NCBI RefSeq assembly: GCF_000185385.1
Contig: NZ_GL622296.1
Span: 30,216-94,215 of the forward strand
Reading direction: 5' to 3'
Length of the DNA: 64,000 nucleotides
Source of the DNA: Lachnoanaerobaculum saburreum DSM 3986
GTDB taxonomy: Bacteria; Bacillota; Clostridia; Lachnospirales; Lachnospiraceae
The notes beneath the pieces were generated by a model that was given only the letters and a program-made list of their open reading frames with translations, made no database searches and was not told where the DNA came from. A program made the position numbers and the translations under genes. This document shows positions 1 through 7,743 of this stretch, piece after piece. Each line of letters opens with the position of its first letter. The stretch's first letter is position 1.

Positions 1-196
1 CATTCTCACAAACTCTTTTGTATAACCAGCAGCTTAAAGCACATGACACAAACATACCTGTAAAAATATATCTGTTTATATCCTCTCTGTTATAGATCGA
101 TACAAAAATATAAAACACTGTAGATACTATAAACGATATTACTCTCCACAGTACATTTATATTAACATAAGTAGAACTTTCTTTGTCGTTAGTCAT
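1..196 (-). CDS. partial small membrane protein
   Basis: An open frame of 65 codons runs off the left edge of the window. It begins at an ATG preceded by AAGGA; an in-frame ATG seven codons upstream (217) has a weaker site. The product starts with a short polar stretch (MTNDKESS) and then has two hydrophobic stretches separated by IYNREDINRY, which looks like two membrane helices. I do not recognise the family. The C-terminus is outside the window. It is divergent from the next gene, with about 420 bp of AT-rich DNA between them. Confidence 0.45.
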   Translation of the reverse strand, partial: MTNDKESSTYVNINVLWRVISFIVSTVFYIFVSIYNREDINRYIFTGMFVSCALSCWLYKRVCEN

Positions 197-618
197 ATTG
201 TCCTTACTCTCAAGCATAAAAGTTTTTAGACGATTAAAGTTTTTATATAATACTCTGAAAATTATTTATGAGTTAATTACACTCAATACTATAACACCCT
301 AATCCTATTATTATTTACCTATATAATCACTTTTAACTTGTAATTTTTATTTTGTATATACAAGTTTTTGCCAAATATATGTACTAAATATATACGTAAT
401 TAGTATATCACAATTTTGTAAAAAAGGTTATATTTCTTTAAAAATCCAAGTAATATCTTTTTGGCTGCACTAATTCTTGATTGGTGTATAATACAGATTA
501 ATATATGCTTTATCTTATATGTTTACAACACTCTGATTTTATATTATTGTATATTTAAACAGTCGGCTTTTCTGAAGCTATAATACTTATTTATTCATAT
601 TAACAAAAGGAGGTTATA
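197..618. other. AT-rich intergenic region
   Basis: No convincing gene or RNA is seen here. The stretch lies between a divergent partial membrane gene and the DUF2974 gene, so it should hold both promoters, but no clear consensus pair stands out. A good ribosome binding site (AGGAGG, 609-614) closes it. Confidence 0.5.
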
Positions 619-1581
619 ATGGCAAATATTTTTGACTATATAAAATGGCGTGGAGATCTGTCTTTTGATGTCTCTCCGTTTAATGAACTTGATAATGCGG
701 TTTTTTCATTATTTTCCTATCTTGATTTAAAAGACTTGCAAAAAGAGATAAATTCCATAGGTATTTCTCTTTCAGATGTCTGTAGATACCTGATTAATCA
801 TGATTATCACTATGGCTACATGAACAAAATAACTACAGATTTTTTAAATACACTTGCAAATTCCGAAAGATTCGGAAAAGTTATTATAGTTGATTATATA
901 GACCTCTATCATAAGAAAAAGTATCAATTTTCATCAACAGGATTTTTGTATGATGACAGTCAGATATATATTGCATTTAGAGGAACCGATAACAGTATTG
1001 TTGCATGGAAAGAGGACTTTATGATGAGCTTTTCAGTTATCCCGGCTCAGAAATTTGCTCTAAGTTTTCTAAAGAAGGTTATTTCAAAGCATCCGAATAC
1101 GGATTTTATAGTAGGTGGACATAGTAAGGGCGGTAATCTTGCAATTTACTCATGTGCTATGTGTGAGAAAAAATTTCAAGACAGAATCACTACCATATAT
1201 AATAATGACGGACCCGATCTTTGTGAGGAAGTAATTAATACTGATGTTATGAAGGCTATTGAGGACAGAATAGTCAAGATAGTTCCTGATTTTTGCATAG
1301 TAGGAATGATTTTTAACAATACAAAAAATATAAAGGTTGTAAAAGCGGATAATCCGGCTTTTTTACAGCATGATATATTAAACTGGAATTGCATAGGTAC
1401 AAACTTTGAGTATGTTGATGATGTAAGCAAGAATGCAAACAGATTCAACAGTCTGATCGACAAAGTATTGGAAAATACCGATTTGAGCAAGCGCAAGGAA
1501 TATGTAAATAATTTTTTTGACAAGATAATAGATTCCGGCACAACCAGACTGCCTTGGGGCGAGAACAATCCTACAACTTAA
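619..1581 (+). CDS. DUF2974 (Mbeg1-like) alpha/beta-hydrolase-like protein
   Basis: The 320-residue product resembles the DUF2974 family of lipase-like alpha/beta hydrolases. The nucleophile-elbow motif GGHSKGGNLA is visible around residue 168, with Ser in the GxSxG position, and AFRGTDNS about 50 residues earlier fits the oxyanion-side strand. No signal peptide or membrane segment is seen, so it is probably cytoplasmic. The start follows AGGAGG with 7 nt spacing. The substrate is unknown for the family. A scrap of a second copy of its 3' end lies near 20110-20150, so this gene belongs to a segment that was duplicated. Confidence 0.75.
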   Translation: MANIFDYIKWRGDLSFDVSPFNELDNAVFSLFSYLDLKDLQKEINSIGISLSDVCRYLINHDYHYGYMNKITTDFLNTLANSERFGKVIIVDYIDLYHKKKYQFSSTGFLYDDSQIYIAFRGTDNSIVAWKEDFMMSFSVIPAQKFALSFLKKVISKHPNTDFIVGGHSKGGNLAIYSCAMCEKKFQDRITTIYNNDGPDLCEEVINTDVMKAIEDRIVKIVPDFCIVGMIFNNTKNIKVVKADNPAFLQHDILNWNCIGTNFEYVDDVSKNANRFNSLIDKVLENTDLSKRKEYVNNFFDKIIDSGTTRLPWGENNPTT

Positions 1582-1742
1582 GTAAATATTTATTATACTG
1601 TTATCCCAAGCTCTGCAACCAATGCCGAAAGAACCTTTTATCAGCAGCTATTTCCTGTTTGATACCGATGTTTGAACCCTTTATCTTTTATTTTGAAATC
1701 CGCTACAGCAAAACAGTGATTTTAGACATTAAATTTAATGTG

Positions 1743-1812
1743 AAATCCCTTACTTTTGCCTATAGCTAAGATAAAAAACAAAAGGGATTTGAATCAATGC
1801 ACGGTTCAAATC
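1743..1812. repeat. alternative hairpins, copy 1
   Basis: GATTTGAA (1786-1793) pairs with TTCAAATC (1805-1812), while the upstream AAATCCC (1743-1749) can instead pair with GGGATTT. The hairpin recurs at 20171-20199, again just after DUF2974 coding sequence. It may end transcription of the DUF2974 gene, although no long T run follows. Confidence 0.5.
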
Positions 1813-1824
1813 TCTAAATTAAAA

Positions 1825-1853
1825 GAGCAGGAGAATCTTTCCTTCCCCTGCTC
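1825..1853 (-). terminator. rho-independent terminator of the wall-protein pseudogene
   Basis: GAGCAGG and CCTGCTC form a perfect 7-bp stem. Read on the minus strand it is followed by TTTTAATTT. The equivalent terminator behind the intact paralogue is cut in half at 18414 by the ISL3 end. Confidence 0.7.
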
Positions 1854-1892
1854 CGGATAATTTTATATTGTTCCTCAATATACGATATCAGA

Positions 1893-2523
1893 TTATTTCA
1901 CCCATGTATTAGTTACATAACTTCCGTTAGAGTCTTTATATTTCCATCCTCCATCGGTATTTTCCCAACCCTGAGATGATGTATTTGCAGGTGAACCCAT
2001 ATCTGCATAAAAATAAAACCTACTTTATTTGCATTTTGCTCCTTGAAGAGGTTTCCACCATAATATGATCCTGCCGCATTGCTGCCTGTATTCTTAGAAA
2101 AAGATATTATTACATCCTGTCCGTTGTATCCTTTATATGTACTTCTGTCTAATATTGTTTTACCGACATTATAACTGCTTATTGTAAGTGGGTGAATACT
2201 CCGTTGACCTTTCCAAATCCAATGTAGGAGCCGCAAAAGCTGAATCTTTATAGTTATACATAATAACATTGTTTTGCCTGTTAATTGCTCCCAAAGGTTC
2301 ATAGAAATATGTCTACATATTTTGAATCCACCTGATTCACGCTTAGAACGACATCTTTTGTAATGACAGGCATAGTTATTTCTGTTCCAAGCGTTGAGTT
2401 ACAAGTGTAAGTCCTTCCGGTATCTCTGCTTTTTATTGTGATATAGGGATTACTTGAAGTAAAAGCAAATGCATTAAAGCACATAAGCACAGAAAAAGGG
2501 GGTGTTAATAACAGTTTCTTCAT
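1893..2523 (-). pseudogene. decayed secreted choline-binding-like protein
   Basis: This is a broken paralogue of the intact gene at 18469-19386. The N-terminus (MKKLLLTPPFSVLMCFNAFAF, a signal peptide) and the blocks ITMPVITKD, TGQDVIISFSK-like and SNGSYVTNTW match it closely, but at least two frameshifts split the reading frame, near 2300 and 2020. The C-terminal wall-binding repeats are gone: NTW is joined directly to the terminal VK-stop, as if recombination had removed the repeats. The AAGGAG site and the terminator are still present, so decay looks recent. Confidence 0.85.
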
Positions 2524-2607
2524 AAATACTCCTTTCTCCTGCCGCTTCATTAAACAGCTTTGACTGCTCCATTATGTCAAAAGGTAATATTCATAATCTT
2601 TCTGTTC

Positions 2608-2749
2608 ATATAAGCCCTAACAGTTTCAGAAAACTCTTTATTACGACATAATCGGTAAAGTAGTAGGTAGCTTTACACCTATTGAGGTATAAATATCATA
2701 GGTAAAGTAGCGGAGCTTAGAGGGAAGTTTGATGATTGCATATAACCAG
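2608..2749 (+). pseudogene. relic of prophage-type repressor and restriction-like gene tails
   Basis: Bases 2609-2655 match the last codons and stop region of the HSDR_N-like gene at 59352-60308 (ISPNSF-type ending). Bases 2690-2730 match the repressor C-terminus: the frame reads NIIGKVAELRGKF, against NIIGKVVELRGKF at the end of the repressor gene at 59325. The word GGTAAAGTAG occurs twice here. I read this as what remains of the repressor end of an element after its cargo was replaced. Confidence 0.7.
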
Positions 2750-2783
2750 CAGAGCTGATGATACTGGAAGGAGGTGTATTAAT

Positions 2784-3227
2784 ATTCTTACTCAAGAAGA
2801 GGCAGAAATATTACTAAAGGCACTAAAGGAATCCCTTGTTAATTTTATTAGTATCCCTGATAACGGGACCAACCTGGATTTTAAAGTAAAAAGTAATCAG
2901 CCTTTGGAAATGTTTACCATTAACTTGTACAAAGGAAATATCGGAAAAAAATATAATATAGAAGCAAGAATAAGTAAAAACAATGTTCGTCTATTGGCAC
3001 TACATATAAATGCTACAAACAAGCATTATAATCCACCCGAGCTTGGTGGGGATCTTATTACTGGATCTCACTGGCATATTTATAGAGAGGGTTTCAACCT
3101 TGCATTTGCATATCCGGCAAAGGATATAGCTGATAAGGATTTTTGCGAAAATACATTGGCTTTTTTTAGAGAGTTTAATATAATAGAAGTGCCAAAGCTT
3201 TCATCACAAATTGATTTATTAGGATAA
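2784..3227 (+). CDS. DUF6978-like protein, apparent AUU start
   Basis: The product begins ILTQEEAEILLKALKESL, has GSHWHIYREGF near the middle-to-end, and ends SSQIDLLG; it is about 147 residues. It resembles DUF6978 proteins, which I recall as neighbours of DUF1828 genes. No ATG, GTG or TTG sits near the strong AAGGAGG (2768-2774). The frame has ATT at 2784, 9 nt after the site, and another ATT at 2778. The only upstream standard start (TTG 2736) has no binding site and would translate the Shine-Dalgarno itself. It is followed after 23 bp by the DUF1828 gene. Function is unknown; a defence or toxin-antitoxin role is an inference from context. Confidence 0.65.
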   Translation: MLTQEEAEILLKALKESLVNFISIPDNGTNLDFKVKSNQPLEMFTINLYKGNIGKKYNIEARISKNNVRLLALHINATNKHYNPPELGGDLITGSHWHIYREGFNLAFAYPAKDIADKDFCENTLAFFREFNIIEVPKLSSQIDLLG

Positions 3228-3250
3228 TTTTTAAAGAAAGGAGAATTACT

Positions 3251-4018
3251 ATGGAGATTTCCAATCTAATCAACGAGTATACACAGTGGCTTAAGCAAGA
3301 AATCACTTTTGCAAAAACTGGAGATTTCTATGAAATAACCACTCCATTTCTTGATATGAACAATGATTATATTCAAATATATACCAAATTGAGTGATGAT
3401 GATATTTATATGACTGATGATGGTTACACCTTACAAGTTCTGTTATCAAATGGATTGCGTATATCCGGTAAAAGGAAAGAATTATTAGATTATATAGTTA
3501 AACAATATGGTTTTAGTATCTCTAAGAATCTTGAAATAACCGGAAGTTGTGCACTAAGAGACTTTCCTTTATCTAAGCATCTTTTTGTGCAGTGCATAAT
3601 GAAAGTTAATGATCTATTTATGGTGAAAAAAAGTACAAAAATAGAGTCTATATTCTTAGACGATGTTACTGATTTCTTCACTCAAAAGAACATAATGGCA
3701 TCAGAGCAAGTTAGCATAATTGGAAAAACAGGATATAGCCACTCTTATGATTTTATATTTGCAAGAACTAAAAATCATCCTGAGAGACTATGCAACGCTA
3801 TAAATAATCCTGATAAATCTCATATCAATAATGCTATATTCTCGTGGATTGATACTAAAGAAAATCGCAAGCCTGATAGTCAATTAATTTTAATAGTGAA
3901 TGATTTGGATAAGAGAATACCTGGTAGCCTTGAAAAAGCCACTCAAAGTTATGATATCAACATGATACAGTGGACTGATAGAAACAGTAAAAAAAGCCTA
4001 GATTTACTGGCATCTTGA
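3251..4018 (+). CDS. DUF1828/DUF1829 domain protein
   Basis: 255 residues. The N-terminal half (to about residue 130) fits DUF1828, with the acidic run LSDDDIYMTDDGYTLQ; the C-terminal half fits DUF1829, with a conserved SHSYDFIFARTK and a final TQSYDINMIQW strand. The start follows AAAGGAG. Proteins of this type lie in mobile and defence-rich loci, and a nuclease-like role has been suggested, but no catalytic residue is obvious to me. Just after its stop comes a degenerate copy of the integrase-leader hairpin (4036-4062), which shows that the integrase leader once followed this gene directly. Confidence 0.75.
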   Translation: MEISNLINEYTQWLKQEITFAKTGDFYEITTPFLDMNNDYIQIYTKLSDDDIYMTDDGYTLQVLLSNGLRISGKRKELLDYIVKQYGFSISKNLEITGSCALRDFPLSKHLFVQCIMKVNDLFMVKKSTKIESIFLDDVTDFFTQKNIMASEQVSIIGKTGYSHSYDFIFARTKNHPERLCNAINNPDKSHINNAIFSWIDTKENRKPDSQLILIVNDLDKRIPGSLEKATQSYDINMIQWTDRNSKKSLDLLAS

Positions 4019-4035
4019 TTTTTTATATTAAAAAA

Positions 4036-4062
4036 GCCACCCGGTACGCTAATACCAAGGCT
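4036..4062. repeat. degenerate integrase-leader hairpin
   Basis: The left arm GCCACCCGGTAC is kept but the right arm is reduced to ATACCAAGGC. The preceding bases, GATTTTTTATATTAAAAAA, match those before the intact copy at 61644. Intact copies are at 5788 and 61644. Confidence 0.75.
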
Positions 4063-4091
4063 TAATTAAAACTATGAAAGGAGGTGTTTTA

Positions 4092-5258
4092 ATGTCCGGC
4101 GTTTCTGTAAAAGTAAACCCAACAATATTAAACTGGTTGATGCAAAAAGCCCAACAAAGCAATGTTGGCAGTTCTGTGACAGATTTAATAAAAAAATGGA
4201 TATCCGGAGAAGAGGAGCCTACATTCAGTCAGATTGAGACCGTAAGTAAAAAAACAAACATTCCTTTTGGGTATTTTTTCCTTGAGAAGCCTCCGATAGA
4301 GGATTGCAAGATAGTTAATTTTCGTACAGTTGACAGTATCAGCATTCAGAATCCAAGTAGAGATTTAATAGATACTGTTGATATGATGTCCGGTGTTCAA
4401 GAATGGATGGCAGAGTACAATAAAGACAACGGAGCATCTAGGTATGAATTTGTCGAAAGCATAAAAATAACTGACGGATTGATACATGCATCTAATACCA
4501 TTAGAAAAGGACTAAACTTAAATCCAAATTGGTTTGAAAGTTTCAGAAATGCAAAAGAGGCTTTTAACAGCCTGCGTAACACTATTTCCGACCTTGGCAT
4601 TATTGTTATGATGAACGGTATAGTTGGTAATAATACGCACCGTACTCTTAATGTATCCGAGTTTAGAGCATTTGCCCTAACAGATCCATACGCACCACTA
4701 ATTTTTATTAATTCCAGAGATACTGATAATGGAAAATTATTCTCTTTATTACATGAATTAGTACATGTTTTTATAGGTAAAGATGATTTTTATAATGACA
4801 CACATGGAGTATCTCAAAAAGTCAGCAAAGAAGAACAATTCTGTAATGCTGTAGCGGCTGAAATTTTAGTTCCCGATTCTGCTTTTATAGCTGAATGGTC
4901 TAAGCAAAATGGAAACATTGAAACAATCATTTGTGCACTTGAAAAAAAATTCATATGCAGTCGCTTTACATTGCTTATAAAAGCATTTAATACCGGGAAA
5001 ATAGGAAAAATTGAATTTAATAGGTTTTTAAATCTGTTTCAAGAACAATTTGAAGTTATGCAGAATCAAAAGCAGGATAGAGCATCCGACGGAGGAGATT
5101 TTTATCGCACCCTTTCCACAAAATGGGATAAAAAGGTTATCCAAGCAATGTATAGCAGCGCACAAAGCGGAAGAAATCAATATAGAGATGTGTATCGCCT
5201 TACAAATACTACCGGAAAAACCTTTCACGAACTTGTTAGAAAGGTGGGAGTTGTTTAA
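4092..5258 (+). CDS. Xre-ImmA/IrrE family metallopeptidase
   Basis: 388 residues from an ATG with AAAGGAGG 7 nt upstream; the in-frame ATG at 4074 lies before this site and is not used. The N-terminal ~60 residues look like an Xre helix-turn-helix. The middle carries the M78 zinc protease motif HELVH (LLHELVHVFIGKDD, near residue 215) with a later EEQFCNAVAAEILVP supplying the third ligand. Proteins of this COG2856 type pair with PIN or other toxins, or cleave repressors. Its stop overlaps the ATG of the DUF4411 PIN gene (TAATG), so the two are translationally coupled, as expected for an antitoxin-toxin pair. Confidence 0.85.
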   Translation: MSGVSVKVNPTILNWLMQKAQQSNVGSSVTDLIKKWISGEEEPTFSQIETVSKKTNIPFGYFFLEKPPIEDCKIVNFRTVDSISIQNPSRDLIDTVDMMSGVQEWMAEYNKDNGASRYEFVESIKITDGLIHASNTIRKGLNLNPNWFESFRNAKEAFNSLRNTISDLGIIVMMNGIVGNNTHRTLNVSEFRAFALTDPYAPLIFINSRDTDNGKLFSLLHELVHVFIGKDDFYNDTHGVSQKVSKEEQFCNAVAAEILVPDSAFIAEWSKQNGNIETIICALEKKFICSRFTLLIKAFNTGKIGKIEFNRFLNLFQEQFEVMQNQKQDRASDGGDFYRTLSTKWDKKVIQAMYSSAQSGRNQYRDVYRLTNTTGKTFHELVRKVGVV

Positions 5259-5773
5259 TGTCAAAAATATTTTTACTTGACTCAAATGTTTTCATCACAC
5301 CTTACAGACTTTATTACCCGTTTGATTTTGCACCCGGATATTGGCAACAATTAGAAGTTTCTTTACAACTTGATAATGTGAAAGTTCCGGATGTTGTTTT
5401 TAAGGAAGTTTCACGAATGGAAGATGAATTGTCTGTTTGGATAAAAAATTTGAGTAGCTTCAAACCCTTATCAACAAAGGCATCATCTGTCCTTGCCAAT
5501 TACAGAAAAGTCCTTAGCTATGTACAGAACTGCGGCTTATATAAAGATGAGGCACTTAGAAATTGGGCACAAAAAGATATTGCCGATCCTTGGTTAATTG
5601 CCGTTGCAATGGAGTTAAAAGCCATTATAATCACTGAAGAAGTTTCTGTAGGTTCAGGGCTTTCAACAAAAAATCCGTCAAAAAATGCAAAGCTTCCTGA
5701 TGTAGCAAATTATTTTGGTGTTAAATGTGAAAGGCTATTTTACTTTATGAGAGAAATGAATTTTAAACTCTGA
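5258..5773 (+). CDS. DUF4411 PIN-domain toxin-like RNase
   Basis: 171 residues opening with FLLDSNVFI, where the first PIN acidic residue (Asp) is visible. Further acidic residues follow in KEVSRMEDE, in ADPWLIAVAMEL and in ITEE, as in PIN-like DUF4411 proteins. PIN proteins are Mg-dependent RNases and often toxins. It is coupled to the upstream ImmA/IrrE gene, which I take as the antitoxin. A degenerate second copy of the C-terminal half lies at 19837-20095. The gene is followed directly by the integrase leader hairpin. Confidence 0.8.
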   Translation: MSKIFLLDSNVFITPYRLYYPFDFAPGYWQQLEVSLQLDNVKVPDVVFKEVSRMEDELSVWIKNLSSFKPLSTKASSVLANYRKVLSYVQNCGLYKDEALRNWAQKDIADPWLIAVAMELKAIIITEEVSVGSGLSTKNPSKNAKLPDVANYFGVKCERLFYFMREMNFKL

Positions 5774-5787
5774 AGCTGATTAAAAAA

Positions 5788-5815
5788 GCCACCCGGTACG
5801 CCAATACCAAGTGGC
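5788..5815 (-). terminator. conserved hairpin upstream of integrase, copy 1
   Basis: GCCACCCGGTA pairs with TACCAAGTGGC in an 11-bp stem that includes two G-T pairs. On the minus strand it is followed by TTTTTT and so reads as a terminator in that direction. On the plus strand it opens the integrase leader. The same hairpin stands at 61644-61671. Confidence 0.7.
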
Positions 5816-5936
5816 ACGCATATACATTGTAAAGCTGTTACGCTTACAGTATAAGCCATCGACAAGCTATATTGTACCACTGTAACAGCTGTTTGACAAT
5901 GCTGTTATTTTTATACCCAAAATTAAGGAGGTACAT
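5816..5936 (+). ncRNA. structured 5' leader of integrase, copy 1
   Basis: About 120 nt between the conserved hairpin and the integrase ATG. CATTGT and AGCTGTTAC pair in nested fashion with GTAACAGCT and ACAATG, and GCTTA-CAGTA-TAAGC forms an inner hairpin. The homologous leader at 61672-61792 makes the same outer stem from different bases. The last 30 bases, ending AAGGAGGTACAT, are identical in both. A regulatory role on integrase translation is inferred. Confidence 0.5.
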
Positions 5937-7037
5937 ATGGCAAAGGCTAAATATACCAAAACAAAGTCCGGATATTTCCGTACTAAAGTATGGGATGGTA
6001 CTTATAATGCTGACGGATCCAAGCACAGAATAGATGTTACATCTAAAAAGTCCTGTGCCGATCTGGAGCGTAAAGTAAATGAGATTAAGAATCGTGTAAG
6101 TCAGAATGACTTTATAGCTTCAAGTACATAGACAGTGTATGATTATGCTCTTTATTGGCTTGATACTTATAAATCTGTAAAATCAAGAAATACATACTTG
6201 TCATATAAGCGTACCATAGAATATCATTTGCAGGACTTCTACTCTCTTAAACTGCAATCCCTTACAAGAGGACACATACAACAACTTATAAACTCAAGAT
6301 TTGATAAGCCTCGTACTTGTAAGCTTATAGCCCTTGTAATAAAACAGGTTGTAAAGTCTGCTATAAAGGACGGTATACTTGCTCCTGCTTCTTATGAGGT
6401 TATATGCACTGATATAGCATTACCTAAGTATGCCGCAAAAAAGAAAGCCATTATAAAGGCTGAAATACTCGACAGCATACTTGACATAGATTTTGCAGAC
6501 AGAGAAAAATGTTTCTTGTACATCATATACGGCTGTGGCCTAAGACGTGAAGAGGCACTTGCACTTACTAAAGATGATATAGACTTTGATACAGCTGAGA
6601 TAAGTGTATCTAAAGCTCTTTGCTTTGACGGGAACAATGCTTATATTAAAGAACCGAAATCCCAAAGAGGTTACAGGCGTGTACCTATGCCCGGCTTTCT
6701 TATTGATTTCTTGCAAGCCTACACACAGGTATCAGGCTATAATCTTATTACTAAGCGGGACGGCAGTATAATTACTGAAAGTAGCTATGTAAAAATGTGG
6801 AAATCTATAAAGAAAAAAATAGATAACAGTTTAGGTGCAGGAGTATCAAAGAATCTCACTGCACACTCTTTCAGGCATAACTACTGTACAAGACTCTGCT
6901 ATCAAATACCTCTGATCAGCACAAAGATGATAGCTAAATTACTAGGAGATGATGAGAAAATGGTTATAGATGTATACAGTCATATACTGGAAGAAAAAGA
7001 AGATTGTCAGTCTGCAATTTCCAATATTTTTGAGTAA
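5937..7037 (+). pseudogene. tyrosine integrase interrupted by in-frame TAG
   Basis: Closely related to the prophage integrase at 61793-62908. The first 64 codons encode the AP2-like arm-binding part (MAKAKYTKTKSGYFRTKVWDG) and end at TAG (6129-6131). The frame then continues without shift through the core-binding and catalytic domains. The catalytic set is visible: R in CGLRREEAL, HSFRH, and the tyrosine in VIDVYSHIL. In the prophage enzyme the TAG position falls within SSDIS. A GTG at 6135 could start a 300-residue fragment lacking the arm-binding domain. Probably inactive, unless the stop is read through. Confidence 0.85.
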
Positions 7038-7042
7038 ATCTG

Positions 7043-7100
7043 TGCGACAAAATTGCGACATGTTGGTTTTAAAAAAGCACTTTGCGACACTTTTGCGACA
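7043..7100. promoter_or_regulatory. integrase arm-type sites, tRNA-Pro element
   Basis: Four copies of TGCGACA start at 7043, 7054, 7083 and 7094: two pairs with 11-bp spacing, set 40 bp apart. The prophage integrase end has TTAGACA at 62914, 62925, 62954 and 62964, almost the same geometry with another word. Their position between integrase and tRNA fits arm-type binding sites. Confidence 0.65.
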
Positions 7101-7150
7101 TGAAATCAACTTAAAACCTATGTAAATCAATGTACTCTAACACACAAAAA

Positions 7151-7188
7151 GTGGCTCAAAGCCTTTATTTACAAGGTTTTAAGCCACT
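7151..7188 (-). terminator. terminator downstream of tRNA-Pro
   Basis: Read on the minus strand, AAGTGGCTTAAAACC pairs with GGCTTTGAGCCACTT and is followed by TTTTTGTG. It lies just behind the 3' end of tRNA-Pro, in the same place as the terminator behind tRNA-Lys. Confidence 0.75.
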
Positions 7189-7196
7189 TTTATCAA

Positions 7197-7270
7197 TCGG
7201 AATGACAAGACTTGAACTTGCGACCTCTTGACCCCCAGTCAAGCGTGCTACCAAACTGCACCACATCCCG
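7197..7270 (-). tRNA. tRNA-Pro(GGG)
   Basis: A full cloverleaf: acceptor CGGGATG/CATTCCG with one G-T pair, anticodon stem CTTGA/TCAAG, loop CTGGGGG giving anticodon GGG, T-stem GCAAG/CTTGT, discriminator A. CCA is not encoded. It lies beside the broken integrase and is the likely attachment gene of that element. Confidence 0.9.
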
Positions 7271-7410
7271 TAAACTATCAATGCACTACCTATTATATAA
7301 GAATTTTTATTATTTGCCAACAAAATTTTTAATAAATTTATACTGTGCGGCTTTCAGCTATAGACGCGACTACACCATGAATAATTCAGGATAAAGAACT
7401 CTTTTAGTCT
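7271..7410. other. tRNA-Pro to Rpn spacer with a shared 45-bp word
   Basis: About 45 bp at 7347-7392 (GCGGCTTTCAGCTATAGA and following) recur in degenerate form at 16270-16315, in the same orientation. Both copies lie beside the Rpn inverted-repeat region. Nothing else is seen. Confidence 0.45.
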
Positions 7411-7743
7411 TTACCTTTTATGTCTGTTTTCTTTCAATACCTGCTTTTTATACTCCGCTCCGTCATATCCTATAACCCTAAGCGGCATCAGCTTTTCCGG
7501 TGTAGTCCGGTTTTCAAGGCCAAACAATGCTATATTGATTTGGCTGTTTTTCCAATACTTTGCAACATCTCTATCCTGTGAGTAAATATCACCGTCTATC
7601 TTTAATGCACTGCCGGTAGGCGTGTCTATCAATGCATTTTCTTCTATTATCTTTTTACTGTTAAATAACAATACATTTACTATATCTGCAAATACATCAT
7701 TATATCTTTCAAGCATCTTCTGTGTTATATCCTTACTTTTCAT
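7411..7743 (-). pseudogene. truncated Rpn-type PD-(D/E)XK nuclease / transposase-like protein
   Basis: 110 residues from an ATG after AAGGAGAAGGGT. The start KSKDITQKMLERYNDVFAD and the later RDVAKYW and MPLRVIGYDGAEYKKQ are typical of the N-terminal part of Rpn family recombination-promoting nucleases, which are normally around 300 residues. The PD-(D/E)XK catalytic region is only partly present. A second copy of its 5' end lies at 16866-16971 in the opposite direction. Confidence 0.7.

Noticed and set aside
1176..1568. Minus-strand frame of 130 codons
   Set aside because: It lies wholly within the DUF2974 gene on the other strand and has no ribosome binding site.
2299..2550. Independent 83-residue secreted protein
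   Set aside because: It is the first part of the frameshifted wall-protein pseudogene, as comparison with 18469-19386 shows.
4074..4091. Upstream ATG as start of the ImmA/IrrE gene
   Set aside because: It lies before the AAAGGAGG site; translation from it would cover the ribosome binding site of the better ATG at 4092.
7197..7270. Degenerate tRNA pseudogene
   Set aside because: All four stems pair, with two G-T pairs only, so the tRNA-Pro was kept as functional.
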